DNA from: Siphonodentalium dalli
Taxonomy: Eukaryota; Mollusca; Scaphopoda; Gadilida; Siphonodentaliidae
Length of the DNA stretch: 64,000 bases
NCBI GenBank assembly: GCA_032622095.1
Contig: CP136061.1
Location: 66,531,127 to 66,595,126 of the forward strand
Reading direction: 5' to 3'
Each line of letters opens with the position of its first letter. Within the stretch, counting starts at the first letter, position 1. A model generated the notes under the pieces. It was not told where the DNA came from and did not search any database. It saw only the letters and a list, made by a program, of their open reading frames with translations. The translations under genes and the position numbers were made by a program. This document shows positions 1 through 12,019 of this stretch, piece by piece.

Positions 1-2128
1 AGCCATATTTATACAGTAGTTAGTGAAAGGTGAACACATTACGCTTGCGCAGCCTTTTTGCGGATTAAATTCCACGAGACAGATACCAAGTTTGATCCTC
101 TGCAAACTGCAAAGTTTCATAAGTATTGCCTATCACTTTATGCATTGAGGATTTATGTTTCATCAAAACTATGATCGTAATAGAAGAACTAAGATGTATT
201 TTTCAGTTACGTATAATACTAGATTCGACCATTCTAAAACATATGGATCATAATGCCTACCAGGAAATCATATTATTACAATGGGAACTTGGATAATTCT
301 ACGGTAAATTAGCAAATTAAGAGCAAAAAATTGGTGTTGACCCGTGAAAAATACAATTGGTTTGACCTTTATTAGTTACGGTCTTGATATTAATTAAACG
401 GCGTTGAACCGTAACAAAATACAACCTGTCCATATGTTTAATGGTCCAAGGTTGGCAGCGATGTTGCGCTGTATGACACCGTTAAAGTGACGGGAATTTT
501 TCTAACACTTGATATAACTAAGAAATATATTGCCAGCGTATTTTGGACATTATATGGTTCCCTGACAAAACTTCAAAAAGTTCCAAGGATTTGTGCTGAT
601 TGAATATGATCTCTATGGGCGTTAGCCAGAGTAGAGATTCATGGCATGATGTACTCAACAGTTACAACATGTAGAAAATGTTTACATTGGCTTAGTGATG
701 TTCAGTAAGCTTGAATCGATTGTATTTGTCCGAAGTTAAACAAGAACACGTGATTAGAAACGACAAACGTGACCCGCTAAAAGTCTATTACAAACAATTG
801 ACTCTAACATGTGAAGACAGTGATCTGACCATCATAGTGAGGGGTCAACTCTCTGCCTTACCATCTGGACACAACAATTCATTCGACAACTCATACGGTG
901 TCTAGTCGGAACTCGGAAGTACATGTAAACGTAAATAAAAATAGGTTCCTGAAACGCATTTAGTGTACTCTCCTCTAGATCACAAAAGATTATTTGTATC
1001 GTTTGCAGGTGGTGTTTCGCCAGAAACAACACATATGGTGGCAGCCATTTATATGCATTTTTCACGTTTTCAGAAATCGGCACAACTGCGAGATGATAGT
1101 GCCAACGCGAGTCATTACGTATAAATACATGGAGCTGCATGTAGTATTTTCACAACGGCTCTGCCTGTAATATAGATCCTTCACAAGTACTAATCATTTA
1201 CGATCGCAGTCCAATTTGTAGACAAATGATGTTGTTATCCTTCATACCATGATGACAGGGCGCAAATGACTTGTTATCCTCAAGGGTAACATTTAAATAA
1301 TTGTTGTTCGAGCGATGAACCATGCAGTAAACATAGATCTACGAATTACTGAACGTGCAGAGATTGCATCACCATTCTCTGATAGTGTAACATACAAGAC
1401 TCATTATATAGACCGCACCGTTTCGGCACTGTGGTGTTTGCAAATTTTCATAATTATTGTTATTAATTAACAATTAAAATGACGTGTGCATAAATGGTGG
1501 AATGACGGAGATAAATCCGTTCTATGACGTAAATGTTTGGACATTTACATATCAAAACCGAGGAACAAATATATAAACAATATTATTCAGTTTGTATCTA
1601 CTGCATGCAGACAATTGCACAACACAGTTACATACGCTATACATACATTTTTGTGTACAAAGCTATGACGTTCAAATAATTGTGCTTTACTGTATATATC
1701 AATGACTATTTTTCTTTCGACAATATTTTCCTCCGACTTCACAATGATATCCCTATGTGTCAGTTTCTTTTACATAACCAAACGTGTTAGTTTTTTGAAA
1801 TTAACACGTCTGCATTCGAAAATTTAAAATGAAACCTGACACTTCGTAGCATTGGTATGCTATTTAGAAATTGCTTTACTCGTCTTTCCGTCAACCGATT
1901 CCCACCATTCGATCAGCCAGTGGCGGGAAGATATCAGTCCCAATATAGATGTGTTAATTAATCCAAAATCTGAATGTTTGAGTTTCTAAAAAGCGAGGAT
2001 TCCAACATAAAATGAACTGTTCGAACTGGATTACAGAATATACACGTGCGCTTAAGCAATTGGCCTGTCATTCAGAAGATTACAATCCTTTGCCGTGGAT
2101 AACAAAACTGTTGTCACCATTTTTTCTT
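1..2128. other. No gene recognised
   Basis: AT-rich sequence on both strands. Open frames are short (about 100 codons or fewer) and none shows a motif I recognise. It would lie in the 5' part or an intron of receptor gene 1 if that gene's missing ligand-domain exons are upstream, but no such exon was seen here. Confidence 0.5.
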
Positions 2129-2235
2129 GAGACACGGGGATTGGTCGCCGCTCTCGACCCGGAATGTCATCCTCAGGACTGGCGGCCCTCGTGTGACAAT
2201 TTGGGCATTGAGTGGGCGACAAATCCCCGTGTTTC
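2129..2235. repeat. Short inverted repeat, about 21-bp arms
   Basis: The left arm at 2129-2149 (GAGACACGGGGATTGGTCGC and one more base) pairs with 2214-2235, whose complement begins GAAACACGGGGATTTGTCGC. The sequence between is clearly GC-richer than its surroundings. A 182-codon open frame (2012-2560) runs through it, but it matches no family I know and also runs into the next repeat, so I do not call it a gene. Confidence 0.5.
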
Positions 2236-2499
2236 ACCCAAGCGTGGACAACAACCGTGTATTGTTGCGATAAAATGGAACATGTACATCATTCTGCTGC
2301 TTAGGCTGATTGGACGAAATATATACCTGTGTACGAATCCATACGACAGACAAGTTGTTTCGCGAAGAGCAGTTGCTTCTCCTTTGAGTCAATCTTTATT
2401 CGATTCAGTTCAAAACTTCAAATGCCCGAAACCATCCAAATGTATTCATGGTTGTGGATATTCTGTGAAGAGAAATATGGCTACTGATATTGACAAGTT

Positions 2500-2772
2500 G
2501 AAAGTACACTACTACAGATTCTTTCAAGTCAATGAAAGCCATGTTGGGTCATCAACGTGAATTCCGTTACTCATTCCTTATTCGACAATGTTCGGGAATG
2601 GTTGTAAATGACCCAAATTTTGGCCGAAAATTTCTGATCGAGTTTTAAAAATAGTTCTGAAAGCACACTATAACAGATTGTCTCAAGTCAATGAAAGCCA
2701 TACTGGGTCATCAACGTAAATTCCGTTACTCATGTCGTATACGACAATGTTCGGGAATGGCTGTAAATGGGC
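2500..2772. repeat. Direct duplication, period about 159 bp
   Basis: The stretch from about 2500 to 2612 recurs at about 2659-2772 with scattered changes. Shared landmarks are AAGTCAATGAAAGCCAT, then GGGTCATCAACGT, then GACAATGTTCGGGAATGG. The duplication forms the outer left part of the foldback element that follows. Confidence 0.75.
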
Positions 2773-4061
2773 CAGAGTGGCCCCGAGCGAGGGGGTAAGC
2801 GAAATATTTTGATGGAGTTTTAAAAATAGTTCCGAAATTAATTCAGATTCGAAAGTGAACATTTAGTCCCGAAAAATATTTGGGTAGAGTTTTAAAACTA
2901 GTCCGAAAATAACTCTGTTCCGTCGTAAAAAATTCGGAAACTGTGGCAATTGAGTCGAACATAGACAAACGCCGAAAATAAGCAGAAATTGTCCGAAATA
3001 ACTCATGCCACCATTCCATCCCACCTCTGCTACCATTTTACAAAACCCCTCCAAATTTCCATACTATCCCTGCCACCATTTCATCCCACCTTGTCAACAT
3101 TCCATCTCACCTTTGCCATCAGCTCATCTCACCCATGCCACCATTCCACCCCACCCATGCATTAATGTCATATCACCCATTACACATCACCCTGCCATCA
3201 TTCCATACCATGCCTTCCATAATCTCGTTCCACATTGCCACCATTTAATCCCACCCTGCCAACATTCTATCTCACCACTGCCGTCTTTCCATCCAACCAT
3301 TGCCACCGCCCCATCTCATTCGTGCCACCATTCAATCCCAACTTTGCCATCATTCCATCACACCGTTGCCAACGTTCCTGCCACCATCTCATTCCACCAC
3401 TACCCCCACTACATCCCACCCCTGCCATCACCCCTTGCCAAGTTTTCACCCCACCAGAGCAGGGATGGGAAGACATGGCGGCAGGGGTTCGAGGAATGCT
3501 GGAAGGCCAGGAATGGCGGAAGAGGTGGGATAGGATGGACAGGGGTGGGATTGAATTGATGCAGGGAGGGATGGAATGATGGCAGTGTGGGACGAGATAG
3601 TGGCTGAAATGGTGGCAGAGGTGGGATGAGATGGTGGCAGGGATGTGATGGGAAGATGGTATGGTGGGGTGAGATGGTGGTAGAATGGGATGAGATGATT
3701 GCAGAGGTGGGATGGAATGGTATCAGGGGTCGTATGAGATGGTGATGGAATGATGGAAGAGTGGGATGAGATGGTGGCAGAGGTGGCATGGAATGGTGGC
3801 ATGGATGGGATGGTGGCAGGTTGTTGGATGGAACTGTGACATGAAGACATTGCCCTCGTTTTCGACCCACACTGCTTTCCACCCAAATGTTCGTACTGCT
3901 TCACTAAGGACGTTCCGAATTTCGGACCACTATTTGAAACTTGACCCATATGTTTTTCGGACCAAAATGTTTCGCTCATGTGGCCACACGCGAATTTGTG
4001 GGTCATTACCCAAAATTCCTAAAGATTGCCGAATACGGAATAAGTAACGAAATTCACGTTG
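2553..4061. mobile_element. Foldback-type element with long inverted arms
   Basis: The left side begins CAACGTGAATTCCGTTACTC (2553) and the right side ends with the near-complement of it (ending at 4061). Matching continues inward through the GACAATGTTCGGGAAT-like block, the GCGAAAnATTTTG block and a GTCCGAAA-rich block, and then into a minisatellite that is pyrimidine-rich CCACC-type on the left and purine-rich GGTGG-type on the right. Long inverted arms built partly from short tandem repeats recall foldback (FB) elements of insects; that comparison is by architecture only. No transposase frame is seen. The right end lies only about 105 bp before the receptor exon at 4166. Confidence 0.6.
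3001..3840. repeat. Imperfect minisatellite, inverted at its middle
   Basis: From 3001 to about 3470 the + strand repeats variants of CCACCATTCCATCCCACC at 17-19 base spacing. From about 3480 to 3840 it repeats the complement, variants of GGTGGGATGGAATGGTGGCA. The switch lies near 3470-3480. Many overlapping open frames occur on both strands because the repeat lacks stops; their low-complexity His/Pro/Ser products are artefacts and are not annotated as genes. Confidence 0.85.
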
Positions 4062-4165
4062 CTTCATTAACCGTGATGTTCGCGTTAGTTCTCTGTAATG
4101 TGCATACGATTCGTTGTTGATTAATTAGCATTTTTCAACGTCTTTAATTAAACAATGTTTTACAG

Positions 4166-4704
4166 GGCGAATGCACTGGATATCATATACCACGAGAAAG
4201 GCCCGATAGTATGCGATTCTAAAGGCGGTTGTTTGTGGGATCCACCGACAGTCACTGAAACATCGTGCGACCTTGATGTGACCTTTTACCCATGTGACTG
4301 ACAGACATGTTCAATTGACCTCACCACATGGCTGTACAATATGTATGAAGTGGACTTATATGCAATGGAAAATGGAATTCATCTTACGTACTTCACAGAA
4401 AATGTTGAATGGAAGATATTGATATTAAGTCACGAGTTGATAAAAGAGAATGCAACAGAGAAAGGATCAGAATATGCCCATGTCAAAGCTGTGTTCACCA
4501 TACAAAGGAGACCAATTTATCAGATAATCAGCGTTGTCGTCCCGACCGTTGTCATGGCGTTCATGAGTCCATTAGTGTTTCTGCTGCCATCTGATACCGG
4601 TGAGAAGACTGGATTCATCATGACGGTGTTTCTTGCATACGCCGTACTTCTAACTTTGGTGCAAGCTGAACTACCTTCTGTGGCGAAAAGCCCGTCGATT
4701 ATAA
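4166..4704 (+). pseudogene. Receptor gene 1: Cys-loop, TM1, TM2 exon with in-frame stop
   Basis: Exon of a pentameric Cys-loop (nicotinic receptor-like) channel subunit. The acceptor is TTTTACAG before 4166 and the donor is GTAAGT from 4705. The frame reads through WDPP, the disulphide loop CDLDVTFYPCD-stop-QTC, a loop-B Trp, pre-TM1 QRRPIY, TM1, then GEK and TM2 ending in QAELP. The Cys-loop has the usual 13-residue spacing. The Glu of GEK before TM2 and a Leu at the central gate position are kept, as in cation channels; position 2' is Gly rather than Thr/Ser. No vicinal CysCys follows loop B, so this is a non-alpha type. TGA at 4299-4301 replaces the CGA (Arg) of gene 2, and everything else is open. 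It could be a new pseudogene, a null allele, a base error, or a codon recoded in RNA. Upstream exons were not found. Confidence 0.85.
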
Positions 4705-7369
4705 GTAAGTTCTGGATCATGCCACGAATATCTTCTCTGGTTGCGACGGTTGTACATATTGTATTGTGACCCAACTATACATTGTTTACACAATTACATT
4801 AAGAAATGAGGGCACACAGGGGATTGGAACACAAGTTATGAAACTTATGGAAGCCCCTCTCCCCTGGAATACAGCTACTAGTAAATATGAATATGAAGAT
4901 GGTGAATATGTTATTATTGTTATATACTGGAAGCTAGTGAATGTCCACGGCATTATTTACCAATTTGAGCAGCGTCATCAAGGCAGAGGCACATTTAGTT
5001 ACAAGATGGTGTGGCTATATACCTGTGGCTGTGAACGCAGATTCGGACAAATAAATTTGGGCAAGTGATAACGATGGGAAAGTTTAGAGAATTATGAAAA
5101 CACAATATTGAAACGGAAACAAAATAGTGAAGCGGAAACAGGACAGTGAAGCGGGACGACGGTATGAATCATATTCCTCCAGAACACAATCTGGGGACTT
5201 TTGATGTTCTCACCAGTTCTGACAGGGGACTTTATAATACTGAACAAACACGGCGGTGAATATACCTCTTTGTTAACACTTGTTCCTCAATAACCTACTT
5301 CAAAGTATAAGGGGGTAATGCGCCGAACATGTCCAGGTCCCTTGTGCAATAATGATAAGCTTTGCGATGAATAGCATTACTTGTTCGAATGCAACCGCTT
5401 CGTGGATGATAGAAATTGTTTTCTTTCGTTTAATGTACTAGCAACAGACAAGAGACAATTGATACACTGATATATCATCCCTTTGTCAAATGTGTTCCTT
5501 CATTATGGAAATGAACCGGTTTGTTTAGATAAACAAATTACTTAAGAACTTTATTGATAATCATGTTTGGTAATGACTTGTTGTGAACAAGTACATAATT
5601 GATTTCAAAACTATAGTGCTCAGTATCCATCCATCGCGAACAACGTTAACCATGATGAACAACCAGGCAGTGGAGATGATAACATTTATTTCAAACCGAG
5701 GTGGTTGGTGGAATTAGACTGCCGACATTTAATTAACTGAATATGAATTCAATAAAAATGGTTGGCGACAAAATATTCGAGAAGCATTTATTGCCCAGCA
5801 ACATGTTGTTTGCCGGTGTCTTTTTAATCTTGACAAAGCATATTGATACAATTTTAATATATGCCGCCTTCTCCAAAAAACAAGCGCTATAACAAGACAT
5901 TATCAGTCATATAAACAACCTACACCGATCGTGTAGTAGTCAACTATAGCAGAACACTACTCAATCGATTGATTGGGCCAGACAAACGCAACCGCCTATC
6001 TAGAATTGAATATGAACCAACGAAGTGTGTTGTTGCAACATAACCCCCAGCGACCCATACTGTTGTTATGGCTCAATAAACTGTCAGAATGCCATTTTCC
6101 ACGAGGCGCCACATTAGGGGAGTCTTAGATCTCGCAGTGGGGCAGTGAGCATATTCTACCTCAAGTCCACACGGGCCAGATTTCCCATGATGTTAGTGAT
6201 ATGATTAATGGTCTGTGTCGTATATACACGTACGTCTATCTAACACAACATGTCATGTTTTGGGGGCTCATTCTTGAAAAAAGCAATTTTGCTTTAGATT
6301 TCTTAAACATACATATATCCCGATTGGCAATTTCTATCTTTGAAATGAGTTGATTTCAAATAACGAAGAAAGGTTTTGCATGTTTTTATTTACAGTGATA
6401 AATTATGGGACAAAGCCATTGACGTGTATCATACGACGAAATGCTTCCAAAACTGAGTGTTATGCAACATGTAACTAAAATACCTTAGATTGATAGGGGA
6501 CCTAATTGTAAGGTACAAAATTATTCGGGGACACAATAACATAGATGTTGGTGAGATACCAATTTGATGAGTGACCACACACGTCTGTTAACACACTTTA
6601 AATATATAACCGGCCAAAAGCCATGGTGACTTATAGCCGAGAACAATTATGTTACGCGTACGCACCCCATCTGCTTGGCCGAATGAAGGTTGAACATGTA
6701 CTGGGCCGCCACATATTACTCTCACATATTTATTGAAAATGGTCTATATATTCTAAATATGGGAATCTACCGGACAGTTAAATAGAGACCGTCGTTTTTA
6801 TTCCGACACAGCACGGAATCCATGGTCCATTTCAGCCGATGACTGTGAAGAAATATCTCGTCTGCTTGATAACATGGTTAAATAATTGAATTTCTTTGAA
6901 ATACGCTCCATTTTGAGTTGAGATTTGGCTTCTTTGGAAAAAAAATGCACACCTAGCACGGGCGTATAACCGCCAAGAACGTGATGTGATACAGAATTGA
7001 AGTGATTACAGAGTGTGATTTATATTCTCCAAAATTACCTACCAATTTCATAGAAAACTATTATCTGTTTTCCAATTTGCTAATGAGTGGTACAAAGTTT
7101 TCAAGCATAATTTATGTTTACCTTGCCACTTCCAAGCACTAAGGCATATGTTTATTCAGTGTTCTAATCAGATATAAAATAAGGCAATATAATCTATGAC
7201 CTCAATGAGTTTCTTCTGATACATGTACATTTCCGTATATAAGTAGGGTTCGAGTCCACCAAGCTATTCTCATCATGTAGTACGATAAAAGTGACGAATT
7301 TCCTTGTCAAAGACCAAAGATTACATGTCGCTTCAGTAATGGGTTATACTGGTATATTTGTTTGTACAG
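4705..7369 (+). other. Intron of receptor gene 1
   Basis: Interval between the TM2 and TM3 exons. It starts GTAAGT and ends TTTGTACAG. The phases fit: the single A left at 4704 joins GC at 7370-7371 to give Ser, so the protein reads KSPSIIS then MYLAIIT. The interval holds a LINE relic near 5290-5620 and otherwise AT-rich sequence. A perfect Pol III B-box-like word (GGTTCGAGTCC, 7247-7257) lies 110 bp before the acceptor, without a foldable tRNA around it. Confidence 0.75.
5290..5620 (+). mobile_element. LINE relic, C-terminal zinc-motif region
   Basis: The + frame near 5335-5440 reads CNNDKLCDE, stop, HYLFECNRF, then DDRNCFLSF. This is the C-x2-C/H-x4-C tail found after the reverse transcriptase in many non-LTR retrotransposons. 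It resembles the tails of the LINE relics near 19.6 and 61.5 kb. Stops and frame changes show it is dead. It lies inside the gene 1 intron. The edges are approximate. Confidence 0.55.
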
Positions 7370-7764
7370 GCATGTACTTGGCCATCATCACCATCCTGGT
7401 TGCAACATGCGTGATGATGGCGGTGGTGATCCCCAGACTTCACCACAAGGATGGAGAAGAACCTCCTAATGGAGCAATCAACAAGCTCGCTGTCTTCATG
7501 GAAAAACTAATGTGTCGAAAATCGTCTACCAAGAAATACACAACGAAAATGGTTTCGATTGTTGATGGTCCAGACCAGGATGCTGAGAACCAAGAGAACG
7601 TTGCGTCCGTGCATCATGATCAACACACATGGAAACAAATCGCCTCTATATCGGACATGCTTTGTTTGCGGGTTATAACAATGTTCACTTTCATGTGGAC
7701 TGCTGCTCTTATTGGCTTACTTCTAGTAGGCTGGTTCATACACCCAAATGGATTGATTAGATGA
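7370..7764 (+). CDS. Receptor gene 1: TM3, cytoplasmic loop, TM4, stop
   Basis: Terminal exon of the Cys-loop receptor. After the split Ser codon it encodes MYLAIITILVATCVMMAVVI (TM3) and then IPRLHHKDGEEPP. A cytoplasmic loop of roughly 70 residues follows, with a basic stretch (CRKSSTKKYTTK). The amphipathic segment TWKQIASISDMLCLRV then leads into TM4, FTFMWTAALIGLLLVGWF, and a short tail ending GLIR before TGA. The order TM3, loop, W-K-x-I-A, D-x-L-C-L-R and TM4 is the usual C-terminal half of nicotinic-type subunits. The loop is short for the family. The exon is fully open, so the defect in gene 1 is the single stop in the previous exon. A possible poly(A) signal AATAAA lies at 8371, about 600 bp downstream. 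Confidence 0.9.
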
Positions 7765-10317
7765 AATGTTATATGGGTAAAATTGTTGAAATAATCCGAT
7801 ACTGTATATATTATCATATCTGTGCTACGCTTTTCTTGACATTTTTTTATGATTCAAACTCTCAGATAGAGACTGCATATATAATTGAATAATGATAATT
7901 GAATGCAACATGGGTCTATTTAGTTCAGTTATTACATGATGATGAACAGTTTGAAATATTTGATGACTCTAGATGATATATACATGCATATTGTATCTCG
8001 TATGACTTTCTAGCCATCTGATTAGTTGAGAATATGTGTGCCTATTCTACGTGGATTGCATCTATTCGTATGACGGCACGTCCCCAGCATTCACGCATGT
8101 TGTCCGGCTAATTTGTTTTTGCACAGTCGCCGCTTTGAGCTTGTCGTGTGTTGTGCGTTTCCTGTTTATGCCTTCGAAAATACGTTATTTAAATCGTATA
8201 TTGTTGCGTTATTTTAAGTTACTTGAAGTCATCCAATTTCGCATCCAATTGCGTTTGGTGCGATAAGTAATGATTTTCTGAGGTGGTGACTTTGGCCTGC
8301 CTAATAGCGAACCTTCCACAACCAACGTCGCTTCCACATTTTAGATTCTCTCATATATTCGATTCCGGTCAATAAAATTCCAAGAATTTAGCAGTTATTA
8401 TGTTTCGTTATAGTTTCTGGGTTAAAAGCACATTCTCTACGCGATGGCATTGCTGTTAAAATGGCCACATCCGTAAAAACAGCCATAAACATAAAGTATA
8501 TTAAAGTATAGACGTAAATAATATGTCCGTACACTGTGTTATGTAAACAAAAGCCAAATTATGTCACAGTACATTACGTAAAGAGTGTGCGGTAGGACAA
8601 ATTTCAACACCAGGAGACATCACTAATTACACTTTGGCTAAAACTGCCACCATGTTGTTTATAACATACCGTTAAAGCGCTCGCTAATCTTCGCCACTCA
8701 AATTTCGGTGTTGAATGGGTCACTCTTTCAACAAAAAAATGCCACGGTGTTGAGTGTTTTGCTTATCGGACACTCTTTACGTGGTGTATATAAACTAACG
8801 CTCGGCGCACAGAAAGTGTGTTATGTGGATAATTTCGCATTCATATTATCATTACACTATACTATTTGTATTTACTTGAGGAAATTTCATAATTTGGTAC
8901 CTTTTATTTCTAAATTATAACAAACAACCAATGCCATCCGAGCCTTTAAGAATTTACAGAATCAAATGCTAATTTGTTTGTGATTACCGTAATATAAGCC
9001 AGTTCGTCATACATATGTCACACAGATGTAACTGTAGTCCAAATTACTGAAGATGGCTTGCAAAACGGCAATCAAATTAGGTAAAAGGTTTTTTTTTTAT
9101 ACATATGTCCTGAACATTATTCTCGGCTGTTCCGTAAATGTTGCAATGTATGACTCACTTGGTTATAAAACATGTTAGTCACTCAACCGACAACTAAATA
9201 TTTTATTCTGGTTTTCCCAGTACCTTACGATGTGTGACAAATTCGTATTCAGCTCAACTTGACGAATTCAAGTTTGAGCTATTGCTATGGTGTTGTAAAT
9301 TGTTTCTGATGTTTTTATTGCATTGAAGCTACGTTCTTCAAAATATATTTTTCTCTCCAGATAGTTAGTTCAGAAATAATATATCATTAACGACGAAATA
9401 ACCGGCAATTTCAGAAATAAAAAACTATAATTTTGTTTTTAAATTGATAGCACCTCACAAGTACGTCTGGACTCGTGTGTCCGTCAACAATTTTCGTTAA
9501 CACATCACACATGTCACATCACTGATCCGATCGCCACCAAGCTTCATATCTTCGGAGTGACCTCTAGAAGGGAACCATTGATTTTTTTCTCTGAAAGTCG
9601 TTAATAAACATTGCCGCCAGCATCAATCTTGGATTTCAAATTTGAATCCATCGGCACACGCTGCAACCCGCATTTATAGAATTGTTTTGAAAATGTAAAG
9701 GCATGTTTAGAATCAACTCTAGATGGAAGCTATCGAATTTGAATAATTTCGATGAAAAACATGGCCGCCGGCAGCCATCTTGGATTTTACTCTTTACATG
9801 ACTAAATCTTTGGCACACCATACAGACCGCATCCTTCATCCGACCATCACCAAACTTCAAATTGATCTTTTGGGTGGCCCCTAGGTGGGAGCCATAAATT
9901 TTGTCCGAAATTTGTTGAAAAACCAGCTTGGATTTCAAATTTGAATCCATCGGCACACTCTGCAGCCCGCATTATTGGAGTTATCAAATCATAATGCACC
10001 GCCCTTGCGATTTCTGCGCTGATGTTGGAAATTGATCTTTGACTATGGCAATGTATTTCAAATTTCTTGGCACACTTAAGTGTAAATATAAAGACGCCAA
10101 CAAGACATGTTCCTGTGTGTGCAAACCACCATAAGCACACGCTGCAAAAAATCAATGAATATTCTTTGCAGACTCGTCTTCTAGCAACGGTTATGCGTCG
10201 CCCATTACGGTTGGCTGTGGAATAACCAATTAGTCGCGCTATTAGAGACACTTAAAATAAATGTATGCACATCACATCACAACTGAGTCGTTTGGGCCCA
10301 GTATAAGGGTAGACAAG
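7765..10317. other. Spacer between receptor genes 1 and 2
   Basis: The 3' flank of gene 1 and 5' flank of gene 2. No coding sequence recognised on either strand. It contains AATAAA at 8371 and the degenerate repeat at 9536-9990. The gene 2 promoter should lie in the last few hundred bases; I see no convincing core promoter motif there beyond a CCAAT near 10224. Confidence 0.6.
9536..9990. repeat. Degenerate tandem repeat with GGCCGCCGGCAGCCATCTTG core
   Basis: Two to three imperfect units of about 175-190 bp. Each carries, in order, a block like ATCCGATCGCCACCAAGCTT, a block like GACCTCTAGATGGGAGCC, the words GCCGCC and CATCTTGGATTT, and GGCACACnCTGCAnCCCGCA. The same series occurs at 13080-13580, so this is a dispersed family. 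Short frames inside it on the minus strand have no recognisable product. Confidence 0.7.
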
Positions 10318-10357
10318 ATGTCGACAGGATTGTTGACGAGCGTACTTCTTTTAGTAG
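10318..10357 (+). CDS. Receptor gene 2: signal-peptide exon
   Basis: First coding exon of the second Cys-loop receptor. From ATG at 10318 it encodes MSTGLLTSVLLLV, a hydrophobic leader, and stops at a GTATGT donor (10358) with one base of the next codon. That G joins GT of the 11493 exon to give Gly, and the protein continues GCHRCSHGMYN and then VDTDAALRTDLM, which looks like a leader followed by the start of a mature receptor. An in-frame ATG exists at 10261, but it would add 19 polar residues before the leader, so 10318 is preferred. The assignment rests on this join and on the matching phase. Confidence 0.7.
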
Positions 10358-11492
10358 GTATGTATCTATGGGACCATCTTGATCTACCGAGACTATTTTT
10401 GAGGGGTACTTGTACGCAGTCTCAATATATAACGTTCAAACGTTTGTCGCCTATATATAGTATATTTCTCATTTTTCTTGTGGGGTTTAATGGTGTATAC
10501 CAGAATGCGTGGAGGTACTGACTCACTATGATGTTTCATTGATTCATTTATTGATACAATATGTTGATCAATGTGTGAAATATATATGCCTCGAGAAAAT
10601 ATCATTTACGTTACACAGTAATTACGCCTTCACGTGCAACACTTGTTCTCTTCTCAGTAATCAGTATGGCCATCTTGATCCGAGTTCAGTTGAAATTAGT
10701 ATGTGTACATGTAGGTGTGTTTAAATGTTGATAACCGTTATTGCAAATTACGTATATATATACTTTTGAACCGATCATTTGAAATATAATGATATCGAAA
10801 GGTTTGATCTTTCGGATGCGGAACGAATACAAACTCACAGAAAATCGCGAGAAACAAAACTAAACCTTTTATTCATTATAGCTTTATTTATCGACAAACT
10901 GAGTGTAGGTATATGTTGATATATATGTGTATATCCTCTAAATGTACATATCCGTTATTTGAAGGTTCCATTCAATTATAATATTTAAGGTACGTTCACA
11001 CGCTGATCAATTTTCAAGACAATTCATCGTAAAGGATTGTCGTGTGTTAGGGTATGAGCAACAAACTACTTATAAAATGCAGATGCCCCACTGTCTACTA
11101 TATGCGCAGTGAGATCTGTATATAATGCTTTAAGTTATTATATAACTGAATTTTGCCCAAAACTATAGATCCTTCAAATATTTGGCAAGGAGCAATCGTA
11201 CAGTCATTCGTGGCATTTCTCGCTCTAATAACCGACACATATTCCGAAAATCTATCACTCAAAATTACATGTATGCAAAAGGTAACTCATATAACGTAAA
11301 AATTATGACACTAACTTGCTGTTTCTCTGTTGCAATTCTATGGAGATAATTGTATATAACTAATACAATAAAATATGGTTATCAGATATTTGTGAAGAAT
11401 GTCATGAAAATTTGTCAAGAGATTATAATAGCTGCGTGAACGTGCATGTAGCCTTACACGCATGACTCTTTAATATTGACTTTTGTCCCCAG
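10358..11492 (+). other. Intron 1 of receptor gene 2
   Basis: Runs from the donor GTATGT to the acceptor GTCCCCAG. It is AT-rich with no repeat or gene recognised. Its short length contrasts with the roughly 36-kb interval downstream. Confidence 0.65.
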
Positions 11493-11641
11493 GTTGCCAC
11501 CGCTGCTCACATGGGATGTACAATGTTGACACAGATGCAGCATTGAGAACAGACTTGATGAAAAATTATGCAATAACTAGCCGACCAAGTGAAACCGTCG
11601 AAGTGGAGGCTGAATTCGACCTGTTATCCATCAACGGATTG
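11493..11641 (+). CDS. Receptor gene 2: N-terminal ligand-domain exon
   Basis: Encodes the start of the extracellular domain: D-A-A-L-R-T-D-L-M-K-N-Y, then S-R-P-S-E-T-V-E-V-E, then FDLLSINGL. This matches the family pattern of an N-terminal helix (x-L-x-x-x-L-x-x-x-Y), the P-x-x-x-x-x-x-V turn, and the first beta strand ending L-x-x-I/L. The donor GTACGA at 11642 leaves phase 0. Reading on reaches a stop within ten codons, which supports the splice. In nicotinic genes the next exon is usually a 45-bp piece holding the loop-D Trp; I could not find it between here and 48038. Confidence 0.8.
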
Positions 11642-11678
11642 GTACGACGTATTATAACTATAATTTAATCATAAGCTG

Positions 11679-12019
11679 TTAAAGGGATACTCTACACTAA
11701 ATCGAGTCATTTATTTATCCATCTCCTTTTATACTCAACAGAATATATGCAACAAAAGAATGAATTTGAGCCATGGATTAATGCAAAATACACGCATGGG
11801 CTCTATGAATGATGCAAACAACAAGGTAATTATAATGAAAATGAATTTATGATTCCAGCCATAAATTAATTTTCATTATAATTACCACGTTGTATGTATC
11901 GTTTATGGAGCATATGAGTGTATTTTGACTCAAATTCATTCTTTTGTTGCATATATTCTGTTGAGTATAAAAGGAGATGGTCCCATAATGGCCAGATTTA
12001 GTGTAAAGTACCCCTTTAA
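11679..12019. mobile_element. Foldback MITE with TTAA ends
   Basis: 341 bp bounded by TTAA at 11679-11682 and 12016-12019. The termini are TTAAAGGGATACTCTACACT and the near-complement of it. Pairing continues almost to the centre: words such as CATCTCCTTTTATACTCAAC and TTGCATATATTCTGTTGAGT answer one another, so the element can fold into one long hairpin. A TTAA target is typical of piggyBac-type elements; that link is an inference. There is no coding capacity. It begins 37 bp after the end of the receptor exon. Confidence 0.85.

Noticed and set aside
2012-2560. 182-codon open frame on the + strand
   Set aside because: No recognisable domain; it crosses an inverted repeat and runs into the duplicated arm of the foldback element, and there is no homologous frame elsewhere in the window.
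3005-4006. Several overlapping frames of 70-186 codons on both strands
   Set aside because: They are translations of a minisatellite that happens to lack stops; low-complexity products in all frames.
7247-7257. Perfect tRNA B-box word GGTTCGAGTCC
   Set aside because: No A box at proper spacing and no acceptor or anticodon stem can be folded, so no tRNA or SINE is called.
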